Notes: generated by a model not told the origin, from the letters alone. A DNA stretch of 64,000 bases from UBA1181 sp963631545 (GCA_963631545.1 CAVGRN010000002.1:22103-86102), one strand, 5' to 3'. Counted from the stretch's first letter, positions 8,972-17,915 are shown. Made by a program: numbers and translations.

Positions 8972-9871
8972 ATGTTCGGACTTGAAGAAAAGGATTTGCA
9001 ATTGGCTTTCAGAAGCAAACTGAAAGAACTGATGCTCGACGACACACTTATGGAAGACCTCCAGCGCGTCTACCTCCCGATGGCTAACCTGATTAAGATG
9101 GGTCTGAACACGCAGGATAAGACACAGGTCATCGGCATCAACGGCGCGCAAGGTGCCGGAAAGTCCACTTTCAGCCAACTGCTGCAAGTGGTGCTCGAAA
9201 AGAAACTCGGCATGAAGGTGGTGCGGTTCAGCATAGACGACTTCTACCTGTCGCACGCCCAACGCGAGGCACTTGCCCAGAAGGTGCATCCGCTGTTAGC
9301 AACACGAGGCGTGCCAGGCACCCACGACGTGGCACTTTGCGACAAAACCATCACTGCCCTCTCACAAGCCTCCCCGAAAACGGAAACGCTCGTGCCAAGG
9401 TTCAACAAGGCAACGGACGACCCATTCCCGCAGACGGAGTGGGACAAAGTCGTCGGACGACCCAACGTGATTCTGTTTGACGGATGGTTCGTCGGCGCAG
9501 TAGAGCAGAAGGAAACCGACCTGCTGACACCCGTCAACGACCTCGAGCGCAACGAAGACCCCTACTGCGTGTGGCGCCGGTACGTCAACAACCAACTGAA
9601 AGAGAACTACCGCCCACTCTTCGATAAAATCGACCTTTTAGTGATGCTGAAAGTGCCGACTTTCGAGAAAGTCTACGAGTGGCGGACACTGCAAGAGCGC
9701 AAATTGAGGATGAAGACACAAGGCCAGGATAACCTCCGCGTGATGAACGACGAGGAGCTGCACCGCTTCATCTCGCACTACGAACGCCTCACGCGACACG
9801 TGCTGAAGGAACTCCCGCCCCGGGCAGATATGCTTTTCAACGTGAGTTCAGACCACCGAATCATTTTGTAA
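8972..9871 (+). CDS. D-glycerate 3-kinase-like P-loop kinase
   Basis: 299-residue P-loop kinase of the GLYK/YggC/Tda10 type. The Walker A motif is GINGAQGAGKST near residues 53-64, followed by the family signature SIDDFYLSHAQREALA and by HPLLATRGVPGTHD, which is conserved in plant and cyanobacterial glycerate 3-kinases. Plausible reaction: phosphorylation of D-glycerate to 3-phosphoglycerate, but related proteins act on other small molecules. ATG at 8972 (MFGLEEK) is preferred to the TTG two codons earlier. Neighbours (a thioredoxin-fold protein and a glycosyltransferase) give no pathway clue. Confidence 0.8.
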   Translation: MFGLEEKDLQLAFRSKLKELMLDDTLMEDLQRVYLPMANLIKMGLNTQDKTQVIGINGAQGAGKSTFSQLLQVVLEKKLGMKVVRFSIDDFYLSHAQREALAQKVHPLLATRGVPGTHDVALCDKTITALSQASPKTETLVPRFNKATDDPFPQTEWDKVVGRPNVILFDGWFVGAVEQKETDLLTPVNDLERNEDPYCVWRRYVNNQLKENYRPLFDKIDLLVMLKVPTFEKVYEWRTLQERKLRMKTQGQDNLRVMNDEELHRFISHYERLTRHVLKELPPRADMLFNVSSDHRIIL

Positions 9872-9925
9872 CCAAAAAGAAATCCGAACGGACGGACAAT
9901 TTTTCACATAGAAATTCCGAAGAAA

Positions 9926-11755
9926 ATGTTGAAGCGATTGTTCAACTCTGGCTGCAAGGCGTTGCATTTGAAACGCCGGATGCTTTTCCTCCCCGAAAAA
10001 AACGGCGACACCACGCCAACAAGCGAAGTATCGATTTGCTACGCCATCACAGTTTGCGACGAACACGAGGAACTTGCCCTCCTGTTGGAGTCCATCATCC
10101 CATTCAAACGGCACCAAGATGAGATTTTAGTGCAGGGCGACCAAGGGAATGTTACCGAGCCGGTGCGTGCCGTACTATCAAAATTTGCCGATTCCATCGA
10201 CAAATATGTTGAATTTCCGCTGAACAGAGATTACGGCGGCTTCAAGTCAAACCTGTCAAAGCATACTTCGTGCGACTTCCTTTTCCAATTGGATGCCGAC
10301 GAGATTCCATCCCCCCATCTGCTGAAAACCCTTCCCATCATCCTGACAATCAACCCAGAAGTGGAATTACTGAAAGTGCCACGACTGAACCTGATGTTGG
10401 AACAAGACGAACAGTTCATTCGCTGGGACGAAGCCGAGCGATGGCACGGCAGAGAATACCAACGATTTCCAGATTACCAAGGACGGATTTTCAGAAACTC
10501 CGAACGTATCTTTTGGAAAAACGTTGTGCATGAGGTAGTTACGGGTCACACCGCATACGGTTACCTGCCGGCGGACGAGGAGTACAGCCTGCTGCACTGC
10601 AAACGGTGGAAAAAACAGCGGCAACGCTCAAAATTATACAGCGAGATCATAAGCACAAGGGACGGGAACGCAAAGGAAAGCCGCGTGATGATCTATCTGT
10701 TTGACGTCAGGAACCGGAATGTAGGGTTGGGGGAATACTGCTACCAATTGGGGTTGCACATCGCCGCCCGCGCGGATGAGTTCCGCAAGAAATACAACGT
10801 GAGATTCTCTTTCCTCGTACCGAAAGGATATGAAGGCCTGTTTGGCGACACAGTAGAGTATGTCGTCTTCAAAAAGAAATTCCGCAAGTATTACATCCGC
10901 TATTTCGTGCATTCAGATTTATGCCACATAACGCACCAATTTTCCCGATTAAAACGGATGAAAAAGGCGACCGTGAACTTGATGACGGTACACGACATCA
11001 ACTTCTACTACGAGAAGCGCGGTGCTAAACTGAAACACTACATCAAAGATTTTGAAAGGAAATTGGACTGGTGCCGCGAGGTCTCGTACATCACCAACTT
11101 TGCCAGCAAAGACGTGCAGAGCCATTTCGCCACTGCGCCAAAGGGGTATGTGATTTACAACGGAATCGCCAATTTATGCGATGAAAACGGAGATTTTCAG
11201 CATTTCGGCCTGGAAGACAACGGCTATCTATTCCACATTTCAAGCCTACTTCCGAAGAAGAACGTCCACCTTATAGTGGAGATGATGCGATACTTGCCCA
11301 ATGAGAAACTCGTTGTCGCTGGCAACCTGACGGGCGAGTATATGAAAAAAGTGCAAAAAGACGCGAAAGATTGGGGGTTAAAGAACGTTGTGTTCCTCTC
11401 CAATGTGAGCAACGAAGACAAGGCGGAACTCTACCGCCACTGCAAGGCGTTTGTCTTTCCGTCGCTCTGCGAGGGCTTTGGAATGCCACCCATTGAGGCG
11501 ATGTACTTCGGCAAGCCAGTGTTTCTATCCACGCTCACGTCGCTACCCGAGATTGGAGGCAACGTCGCCTACTACTACGACACGCTGCAACCCGAGGCGA
11601 TGGCGCAGCGCACACAAGACGGATTACTTGATTATCAAGCAGATGCGGCGCAAAAATCGGTCGCCATCAAGCAATGGGCAAGTCAGTTTAACTGGGAAAA
11701 CGCTGCCGACAGGTATTTGAACCTCTATTTGGAGTTGTTAGGTATCCGGAAGTAG
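9926..11755 (+). CDS. Two-domain glycosyltransferase (GT2-like plus GT4)
   Basis: 609 residues carrying two glycosyltransferase domains. Residues about 30-210 are GT2-like (ITVCDEHEELALLLESI, then FQLDADEIPSP with the DxD-type metal site). Residues about 250-605 form a GT4-type GT-B fold (VRNRNVGLGEYCYQLGLHI, SSLLPKKNVHLIVEMM, and the nucleotide-sugar site FPSLCEGFGMPPIEAM with E-x7-E spacing). No signal peptide or membrane helix, so cytoplasmic. Probably builds a surface polysaccharide or glycan side chain. The two activities would act consecutively on one acceptor; this is inferred. Sugar specificities cannot be read. Confidence 0.85.
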   Translation: MLKRLFNSGCKALHLKRRMLFLPEKNGDTTPTSEVSICYAITVCDEHEELALLLESIIPFKRHQDEILVQGDQGNVTEPVRAVLSKFADSIDKYVEFPLNRDYGGFKSNLSKHTSCDFLFQLDADEIPSPHLLKTLPIILTINPEVELLKVPRLNLMLEQDEQFIRWDEAERWHGREYQRFPDYQGRIFRNSERIFWKNVVHEVVTGHTAYGYLPADEEYSLLHCKRWKKQRQRSKLYSEIISTRDGNAKESRVMIYLFDVRNRNVGLGEYCYQLGLHIAARADEFRKKYNVRFSFLVPKGYEGLFGDTVEYVVFKKKFRKYYIRYFVHSDLCHITHQFSRLKRMKKATVNLMTVHDINFYYEKRGAKLKHYIKDFERKLDWCREVSYITNFASKDVQSHFATAPKGYVIYNGIANLCDENGDFQHFGLEDNGYLFHISSLLPKKNVHLIVEMMRYLPNEKLVVAGNLTGEYMKKVQKDAKDWGLKNVVFLSNVSNEDKAELYRHCKAFVFPSLCEGFGMPPIEAMYFGKPVFLSTLTSLPEIGGNVAYYYDTLQPEAMAQRTQDGLLDYQADAAQKSVAIKQWASQFNWENAADRYLNLYLELLGIRK

Positions 11756-11814
11756 GCTATTCAACCTCTTCCGTCTTCTGCAAAAATCACCCCACCCTGC
11801 GAGAAATTATCTGA

Positions 11815-11843
11815 GGAACCCGCCCTTGCAGAGGACGGGTTCC
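11815..11843 (-). other. 12-bp stem-loop immediately downstream of gene A
   Basis: Arms at 11832-11843 and 11815-11826 pair over 12 bp with one G-T pair and a 5-base loop, seven bases after the stop codon of gene A. No U-run follows, so it is a poor rho-independent terminator. A comparable hairpin lies just after gene B. In DGR systems an inverted repeat after the variable repeat promotes homing, which is one possible role. Confidence 0.6.
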
Positions 11844-11849
11844 CAAACA

Positions 11850-14800
11850 TTACTGAACATCCTGGACAAGGCGGACGCTAAGACCCAAGTACTTAGATAC
11901 TTGACTATTCGCTAACACACGTTCAGATTCAAATGCAAAATTGTTAGCAGAACCATCGGCAGCGGAAGACGACCAATAGTCGCCTTTTAACCCAACCTTG
12001 ATTATATGCATCCCAAAATGGACCCCACCACAAGGCAACACAACAACACCCAACTTCTCTATCTGGGAGAACTGCTCAACCGTGTAGGTGTTGTTAGAAT
12101 AAATACTCTCTGATATGTCTCTCATAACAGTTTCAGACAAATTGCCTGTGCCTACCACATCAATATTTATGCCCTCCGGTGCAGTGAACGTTTCCGGAAT
12201 CAGCATAAAGCATGAGTATGAGTTACCGCCATCCTCGATATAGCCCAACGTCCACTTGTTGTTTTTGAACAGATACTGCCACTCGTCCGTGGTGAGCGTC
12301 CTCCACTGGTTAGGCTCGTTGCCTCCGTTGGAGATGGCGTTGTACACGCCCCAATCCGCTTTGGCGTAATCACCCGTCAAATTATTTCCTGGGCAATAGT
12401 CCTCGCCAGAAGTTGAGGTTGACCATGGCTGGTAGGCATTCGCACCACTGTTCCAGCCGCTCGTTCCCCAACTGATCAGGTCAATCCAGCCATCGTAGTT
12501 TTCCGCAATATCTGCATTACCAGCCCCGATGACATCCCACTGGTTCTCCGCAAAACGCCAAGTGCCTTTTGCGGTGCTGTCCGCAGTTTTGTGCGAGCCT
12601 TGCATAGCGTTGAACTGCAGGTTTCCTTGCGAGAAATAGACAGAATCTGTTGCAGAAATCTTGTAGGCGCAGCGGATGGCTCCGTTTTTCTTCATAATAA
12701 AGGTGCTGTCATAAACCGCTGTGTAGATGAGCGTGTCTTTTTCAATCTTGCTCGTGTCTTTACTCCACCCTTTGAATTCGTAGGTGTAGTCTTCTGATGA
12801 AACGCATGTTGGCGTTGCCAACTTTGGCACAGAGTCGTACGCACAATCTTTGACCGTGGCAAACAAGGTGTCGCAGTTGTAGAACTCGCAAGTGTATTTG
12901 CGGAGGGTGGAGGCGTACTGTGCCGTGTAGGTCATATCCTTGTCCGCAGCAGAGAACACTTCGTTCCACCCTGTAAATTTGTAGGTGTGGGTTTTTGAAG
13001 GGTTCATTGTCGGATCTTTGCGAGTGTATTCTGGCGTTGCACCTCTTGCCACGGTGGTGTCAAGCAGGGTTGTGCCGTCGGCGTTCACAAAGTGGATGTC
13101 TAAGTTGAGATTCTGGACAAGGCGGACGCTGTTACCGTAGCTCCGGTGGTCAAAGTAGTTCGATACAACCCCCGAGGAATTGAAGTAGAAATTGAGGGCG
13201 AAGTAGGAATTGAGGGCAGAAGACGACCAATAGTGGCCGTACGACCCGACATCGACCAACGACGTATCGTAGCGGTATCCAGCGCAAGGCAACGCCACAA
13301 CACCCAGCTTCTCTATCTGGGAGAACTGCTCAACCGTGTAAGTGTTGTTAGAATAAATACTCTCTGATATGTCTCTCATAACAGTTTCAGACAAATTGCC
13401 TGTGCCTACCACATCAATATTTATGCCCTCCGGTGCAGTGAACGTTTCCGGAATCAGCATAAAGCATGAGTATGAGTTACCGCCATCCTCGATATAGCCC
13501 AACGTCCACTTGTTGTTTTTGAACAGATACTGCCACTCGTCCGTGGTGAGCGTCCTCCACTGGTTAGGCTCGTTGCCTCCGTTGGAGATGGCGTTGTACA
13601 CGCCCCAATCCGCTTTGGCGTAATCACCCGTCAAATTATTTCCTGGGCAATAGTCCTCGCCAGAAGTTGAGGTTGACCATGGCTGGTAGGCATTCGCACC
13701 ACTGTTCCAGCCGCTCGTTCCCCAACTGATCAGGTCAATCCAGCCATCGTAGTTTTCCGCAATATCTGCATTACCAGCCCCGATGACATCCCACTGGTTC
13801 TCCGCAAAACGCCAAGTGCCTTTTGCGGTGCTGTCCGCAGTTTTGTGCGAGCCTTGCATAGCGTTGAACTGCAGGTTTCCTTGCGAGAAATAGACAGAAT
13901 CTGTTGCAGAAATCTTGTAGGCGGCAGCACGAATCGCTCCGTTTTTCTTTGTGAGGAAACTATCGCAAACTGCGGTATAGATAAGCGTGTCTTTCCCTAT
14001 CTTACTCTCATCGATACTCCATCTATAAACGTCGTAGTTGTACTCCTCCGTGGAGGTGCGGGTTGGCGGAACGAGTGTTACCACAGAATCGTAGGCGCAA
14101 CTGTCAATTTTCTTGAACAACGTGTCGCAGTTGTAATATAGGCGAGTGTAAAGGATTTTCGTTGTGTCATACACCGCCGTGTAGACGAGGGAGTCAAGGG
14201 CGATTTTGCTCTCATCACGACTCCACCCGTTGAAATCATAGCGGTAGTACGCATCTCTATGATTCAGTTCCTTCCCATTTAGCACGGAATCATAAGGACA
14301 TTTTTCAACGGTTTTGATCATTGTGCCAGCATAATCTTTGAAAACGCTGGTGTACCGCACTGAGATACTGTCGTACACAGCAGTGTAGACCATATCGTTT
14401 TCCGCCGAGACGATTTCCTTGTCCCAACCGATAAACTCAAACCTGTATGCCTTGGTGGAGTCCATAGTCGGTTTCTCGCGGGTGTAGGTTGGCGTTGCGC
14501 CTCTTGCCACGGTGGTGTCTAACAGGGTTGTACCGTCAGCGTTCACAAAGTGGATGTCTAAGTTGAGATTCTGGACAAGGCGGATGTTGTACCCGCTGCC
14601 CCGTTTGTCAATGCTGGACGATTCAACCCTCGTAGAATGGAAGTAGAAACTGCCGGCGTTGCCGAAATTGCTGGCAGACGACGACCAATAGAGGCCGTAC
14701 GACCCGACAATGCGCACCGACGCTCCGTAGCGGCGTCCAGCGCAAGGCAACGCCACAACACCCAGCTTCTCTATCTGGGAGAACTGCTCAACCGTGTAAG

Positions 14801-17327
14801 TGTTATTCGAATAACTACTTTCTGACATGTCCATATAATCATCAGACAAACCGCCAGTGCCTACCACATCAATATTTATGCCGTCTGGCGCAGTGAAATC
14901 CGCTGGTATCAGCATAAAGCACAGAATTGAATCCTCAGCCGTAGTTTTCACTGTACCCAATGTCCACTTATTATTTTTGAACAGATACTCCCACTCGTTC
15001 GTGGTGAGCGTTCTCCAATTGTTAGGCTCGTCGCCTCCGTTGGAGATGGCGTTGTACACGCCCCAGTCGGCCTTGGCATAGTCGCCTGTCAGATTGTTGG
15101 AATCACTTCCGCCTGGGTAATAATTTGAATTTATTTCTGAGGTTGACCATGGCTGGTAGGCGTTTGCGCCACTGTTCCATCCGCTCGTTCCCCAACTGAA
15201 GAGGTCGATCCACCCGTTGTAAGTCTCTGAGGTGTTTTTGTTGGCAGATCCGATATAGTCATACTGGTTCTCAGCGAACCGCCAGGTGCCTTGTGCTGTG
15301 CTGTCTGCCGTTGCATGCTTTCCTTGCACGGCGTTGAACTGCAGGTTGCCTTGCGAGAAATAGACAGAATCTGTTGCAGAAATCCTGTAGGCACAGCGGA
15401 TGGCTCCGTTTTTCTTCATAATAAAGGAACTGTCGTACACGGCAGTATAAACCATATCGCTTTCTGCCTCAACTATTTCCTTATTCCAACCCTTAAATTG
15501 ATATGCGTAGTCGGTAGAATCCTTGGTTGGAACTCCGCGGGTGTAGGTTGGGGTTGCGCCTCTCGCCACGGTAGTATCTAACAGGGTTGTGCCGTCAGCG
15601 TTCACAAAGCGGATGTCTAAGTTGAGGTCGTAGACAAGGCGGACGCTGTTACCTTCGTCCCGGTTGATACCGAAGGACGAATCAACCGTCCCAGGACGGA
15701 AGCAGAAAATGTAGGCGCTGCCGTAATTGTAGACAGAAGACGACCAATAGTGGCCGTACGACCCGACATCGTATACCGACGTATCGACGCGGTATCCAGC
15801 GTAAGGAAACGCCACAACACCTAATTTTTCAAGGGAAGCGAATTGCTCAGTCGTGTAGGTGTTTGTTGTTGGGACAGTCAACTTCATTGAGGTTGACGTC
15901 AAGTCTGCTGTGCCAATAACCTCCACGGTTATTCCCTCTGGTGCAGTGAACGACTCCGGAATCAGCATAAAACACAAGTATGAGTTACTGCCGTCCTTGA
16001 TATATCCCAACGTCCATTTGTTGTTTTGGAACAGATAAATCCACTCCGCATTTGTCAAAGTTCTCCACTGATTAGGCTCATTGCCACCATTTGAAATGGC
16101 GTTGTAGACTCCCCAATCCGCATTGGCGTAATCGCCCGTCAAATTATTGGAAACACTTCCGCCTGGGGAATAGTCCGTCCACGTTGGTGCGGTCGTCCAC
16201 GGCTGGTAGGCTTTTGCGCCACCGTTCCATCCGCTCGTACCCCAACCGAAGAGGTCGATCCATCCATCGTAGCCTTCTGCAATGTTTGCATTGCCGTCGC
16301 CAACCACATCATACTGGTTCTCTGCGAAACGCCAGGTGCCTTGTGCGGTACCGTCCGCGGTGGCGTGCGAGCCTTGCGCAGCGTTGAACTGCAGGTTTCC
16401 TTGCGAAAAGTAGACTGAATCTGTTTCGGAAATCTTGTAAGCGGCAGCACGAATCACACCATTTTTCTTTGTGAGGAAACTGTCGCAAACTGCGGTATAG
16501 ATAAGCGTGTCATTTTTCATCTTACTCTCATCGATACTCCATCTATAAACGTAGTTATATTCCTCAGTAGAGGTGCGCGGAACGGCCGTTACCACAGAGT
16601 CGTACGCGCAATCTTTGACCGTGGCAAACAAGGTGTCGCAGTTGTAGAACTCGCAAGTGTATTTGCGGAGGGTGGAATCGTATTGTGCCGTGAGCGTGAT
16701 GATGCTGTCCGCAATCTTGCCCTCGTCGCGCAGCCACGCTTTGAAGGTGAAGACGCTGTCCTTGGTGATAATCGGGAGAATGCTGACTTTTGGCTCGTAG
16801 GAGTACGTTGCGGCGGTGTCCTTCAGAGTTTTCCCGTCATAGTCCACAAATCTGTATTTATAGTAGATGTAGGTGCTGTCGAGGGTGTAGGTCGTTTCGC
16901 CCACCACCACCGTCAACTTCGGATTCCAGAAGAAATCGTAGGTTTTGAGGCGGAGATCCTCCTTCACCGGCAACTCACACTCGGGCATCGTGCCATAATC
17001 ATACTTTTTGGCAGAAACCATGGTTTTGCCGTCCATAAAGGTGACAAGGTAGCGAAGCGTGTCAATCTGGAAGTTGACGCTGTCCACATTCGCAGTCGCG
17101 GCAGACCAAGCTGCTGCTTCGCCTTTGCGGAACACATGCATGCGCTCCACCATTTTGCCGTCGACCTCGTCGTTGCGGAATTTCACACTGTCCACGCTGT
17201 TCACCGTGGTGTTCCAGGCGTTTCCTTTCTGGTGCACATACATCCGCACCTCCGTCTTCACCGCTGCGAAGAGAACCGCGAGGCATGCGACTAACGCCAT
17301 TCCAATGGTCATGAATCGTTTCTTCAT
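11850..17327 (-). CDS. Giant modular surface protein with DGR-type variable repeats (gene A)
   Basis: 1825-residue exported protein. It opens with a hydrophobic signal (MTIGMALVACLAVLFAAV; LVAC could be a lipobox but the residues after it stay hydrophobic) and two short VDSVKF/VDSVNF strands. The rest alternates four about 270-residue modules (VYFSQGNLQ, TWRFAENQ, GWIDLF, WGVYNAISNGG, TLTxxEW, YLFxNNKWTLG, LGVVALP, GSYGxYWSSS, SVRLVQ) with InlB-B-repeat-like linkers (FVNADGTTLLDTTVARG ... FKGW, TAVYDS). The YWSSS...SVRLV ending is like the C-type-lectin fold of Fibrobacter-major-type and DGR target domains. Modules 1-3 from the N-terminus end in hypervariable 55-codon repeats; module 4 does not. 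No T9SS tail is present. Likely a ligand-binding adhesin; ligand unknown. Confidence 0.82.
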   Translation of the reverse strand: MKKRFMTIGMALVACLAVLFAAVKTEVRMYVHQKGNAWNTTVNSVDSVKFRNDEVDGKMVERMHVFRKGEAAAWSAATANVDSVNFQIDTLRYLVTFMDGKTMVSAKKYDYGTMPECELPVKEDLRLKTYDFFWNPKLTVVVGETTYTLDSTYIYYKYRFVDYDGKTLKDTAATYSYEPKVSILPIITKDSVFTFKAWLRDEGKIADSIITLTAQYDSTLRKYTCEFYNCDTLFATVKDCAYDSVVTAVPRTSTEEYNYVYRWSIDESKMKNDTLIYTAVCDSFLTKKNGVIRAAAYKISETDSVYFSQGNLQFNAAQGSHATADGTAQGTWRFAENQYDVVGDGNANIAEGYDGWIDLFGWGTSGWNGGAKAYQPWTTAPTWTDYSPGGSVSNNLTGDYANADWGVYNAISNGGNEPNQWRTLTNAEWIYLFQNNKWTLGYIKDGSNSYLCFMLIPESFTAPEGITVEVIGTADLTSTSMKLTVPTTNTYTTEQFASLEKLGVVAFPYAGYRVDTSVYDVGSYGHYWSSSVYNYGSAYIFCFRPGTVDSSFGINRDEGNSVRLVYDLNLDIRFVNADGTTLLDTTVARGATPTYTRGVPTKDSTDYAYQFKGWNKEIVEAESDMVYTAVYDSSFIMKKNGAIRCAYRISATDSVYFSQGNLQFNAVQGKHATADSTAQGTWRFAENQYDYIGSANKNTSETYNGWIDLFSWGTSGWNSGANAYQPWSTSEINSNYYPGGSDSNNLTGDYAKADWGVYNAISNGGDEPNNWRTLTTNEWEYLFKNNKWTLGTVKTTAEDSILCFMLIPADFTAPDGINIDVVGTGGLSDDYMDMSESSYSNNTYTVEQFSQIEKLGVVALPCAGRRYGASVRIVGSYGLYWSSSASNFGNAGSFYFHSTRVESSSIDKRGSGYNIRLVQNLNLDIHFVNADGTTLLDTTVARGATPTYTREKPTMDSTKAYRFEFIGWDKEIVSAENDMVYTAVYDSISVRYTSVFKDYAGTMIKTVEKCPYDSVLNGKELNHRDAYYRYDFNGWSRDESKIALDSLVYTAVYDTTKILYTRLYYNCDTLFKKIDSCAYDSVVTLVPPTRTSTEEYNYDVYRWSIDESKIGKDTLIYTAVCDSFLTKKNGAIRAAAYKISATDSVYFSQGNLQFNAMQGSHKTADSTAKGTWRFAENQWDVIGAGNADIAENYDGWIDLISWGTSGWNSGANAYQPWSTSTSGEDYCPGNNLTGDYAKADWGVYNAISNGGNEPNQWRTLTTDEWQYLFKNNKWTLGYIEDGGNSYSCFMLIPETFTAPEGINIDVVGTGNLSETVMRDISESIYSNNTYTVEQFSQIEKLGVVALPCAGYRYDTSLVDVGSYGHYWSSSALNSYFALNFYFNSSGVVSNYFDHRSYGNSVRLVQNLNLDIHFVNADGTTLLDTTVARGATPEYTRKDPTMNPSKTHTYKFTGWNEVFSAADKDMTYTAQYASTLRKYTCEFYNCDTLFATVKDCAYDSVPKLATPTCVSSEDYTYEFKGWSKDTSKIEKDTLIYTAVYDSTFIMKKNGAIRCAYKISATDSVYFSQGNLQFNAMQGSHKTADSTAKGTWRFAENQWDVIGAGNADIAENYDGWIDLISWGTSGWNSGANAYQPWSTSTSGEDYCPGNNLTGDYAKADWGVYNAISNGGNEPNQWRTLTTDEWQYLFKNNKWTLGYIEDGGNSYSCFMLIPETFTAPEGINIDVVGTGNLSETVMRDISESIYSNNTYTVEQFSQIEKLGVVVLPCGGVHFGMHIIKVGLKGDYWSSSAADGSANNFAFESERVLANSQVSKYLGLSVRLVQDVQ
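11856..12672 (-). repeat. Gene A module 4 (C-terminal, non-hypervariable ending)
   Basis: Lectin-like module whose body (12051-12668) is almost base-for-base identical to module 3 at a constant offset of 1254, but whose last 55 or so codons differ from all others by ordinary divergence, including synonymous third-position changes (GGT, GGG, TCC, GCT). Confidence 0.8.
13110..13932 (-). repeat. Gene A module 3
   Basis: Lectin-like module with a hypervariable end (13116-13280). Its body is near-identical to module 4, and its 3' half is also near-identical to gene B module 3. Confidence 0.85.
13116..13280 (-). other. DGR-type variable repeat, gene A module 3
   Basis: 55 codons from GGA after LPCA to GTC before CAG. 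Aligned without gaps to the repeats at 14574-14738, 15633-15797 and 63499-63663, it varies at first and second positions of codons ending in C or T, while GTC GGG TCG TAC GGC, TAT TGG TCG and GTC CGC are fixed. Flanks on both sides are conserved. Confidence 0.82.
14568..15420 (-). repeat. Gene A module 2
   Basis: Lectin-like module. Its body differs from modules 3 and 4 by ordinary divergence, and its hypervariable end lies at 14574-14738. Two InlB-like linkers and one shorter one separate it from module 3. Confidence 0.82.
14574..14738 (-). other. DGR-type variable repeat, gene A module 2
   Basis: Same 55-codon frame and boundaries as the module 3 repeat. Examples of variable codons against the other three: CGC versus GTC, TAC and AGC (codon 9); AGC versus CTC, TAC and AAC (codon 23); AAC versus TTC, AGC and TAC (codon 27). 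Confidence 0.82.
15627..16450 (-). repeat. Gene A module 1
   Basis: First lectin-like module after the N-terminal region, with its hypervariable end at 15633-15797. Its body has diverged most from the others (for example VEVIGTADL where modules 3 and 4 have IDVVGTGNL). Confidence 0.82.
15633..15797 (-). other. DGR-type variable repeat, gene A module 1
   Basis: 55-codon hypervariable end, alignable without gaps to the other three. It differs after the repeat (TAC GAC instead of CAG AAT), which places the 3' boundary at about the GTC codon. Confidence 0.8.
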
Positions 17328-17635
17328 GTTTTCTATTTTAATATTTTATTTTTCGTCCACAGACACAAAGAGATGGGCAGCGACAAATGTCGTTGCTAAA
17401 TTAATCAACTTTTTAGCGTTTTTACTTACATAAAATACAAGGAAGATAAATTGATGATAATCAATTTTTGGTTCAATCCCTAATTCGGCTGGATCTCCCA
17501 TACAGTTGCTATGTCTCATCGACTTATCCATCGGCGCGAAAGTAAACAAATATTTTGGATTGCGGAAATCAAAATTTTTTGGGAGCGTTGCGGTTCGAAA
17601 GGAAGCCGCCCCTAATGGGAACGACCTTCAGACCA

Positions 17636-17731
17636 TTATTGAACATCGTGGACAAGGCGAACGGAAGACCCTTTGTAGCGATAGTCTTCGCGCTCCGAAT
17701 GAACGTTTGTACTGTTGAAGTAGAAGATTCT
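17636..17731 (-). pseudogene. 3' relic of a gene-A-type lectin module
   Basis: The minus strand encodes RIFYFNSTNV, then GSSVRLVHDVQ and a stop, the same ending as gene A (SVRLVQDVQ stop), with an in-frame stop a few codons upstream. No start, body or signal peptide remains. It is a leftover of a third paralogue upstream of gene A. It is not adenine-rich at the variable columns, so it is not the DGR template. Confidence 0.7.
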
Positions 17732-17771
17732 CGGCAAATTTATTTTCCAACAAAAAATGACTGAAAACCCA

Positions 17772-17858
17772 TCAAACTAATGTTGAGAACAATGCCGTCC
17801 ACTTCGCCGCGACAACCTCGGGGGCATACTCTTTCGCCTTTTCAAGGCAACCATAGTA
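17772..17858 (-). pseudogene. C-terminal relic resembling a GT4 glycosyltransferase
   Basis: An open stretch of 28 codons between two stops reads YYGCLEKAKEYAPEVVAA then KWTALF. This looks like the last helix of GT4-family glycosyltransferases. No further upstream homology is visible. It is adjacent to the module relic and points to a decayed or deleted surface-glycan gene. Confidence 0.4.
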
Positions 17859-17907
17859 CCTTTAGATTTTCAAAATAGACGGCGGCAAAAGTAAGCAAAA
17901 TATCACT

Positions 17908-17915
17908 TATATTTG
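17908..17915 (+). promoter_or_regulatory. Putative -7 box for the Kdo-kinase-like gene
   Basis: TATATTTG fits TAnnTTTG 22 bases before the start at 17938. Confidence 0.45.

Noticed and set aside
11850..17327. Repeated blocks considered as a CRISPR array or non-coding satellite
   Set aside because: Units are about 800 bases, lie in a single open frame and encode recognisable protein modules.
17636..17731. Considered as the DGR template repeat
   Set aside because: It is in frame with a stop like gene A and lacks adenines at many of the variable columns (it has GAG CGC GAA GAC TAT CGC where a template should be A-rich). It also differs from the variable repeats at fixed positions. It is a gene relic.
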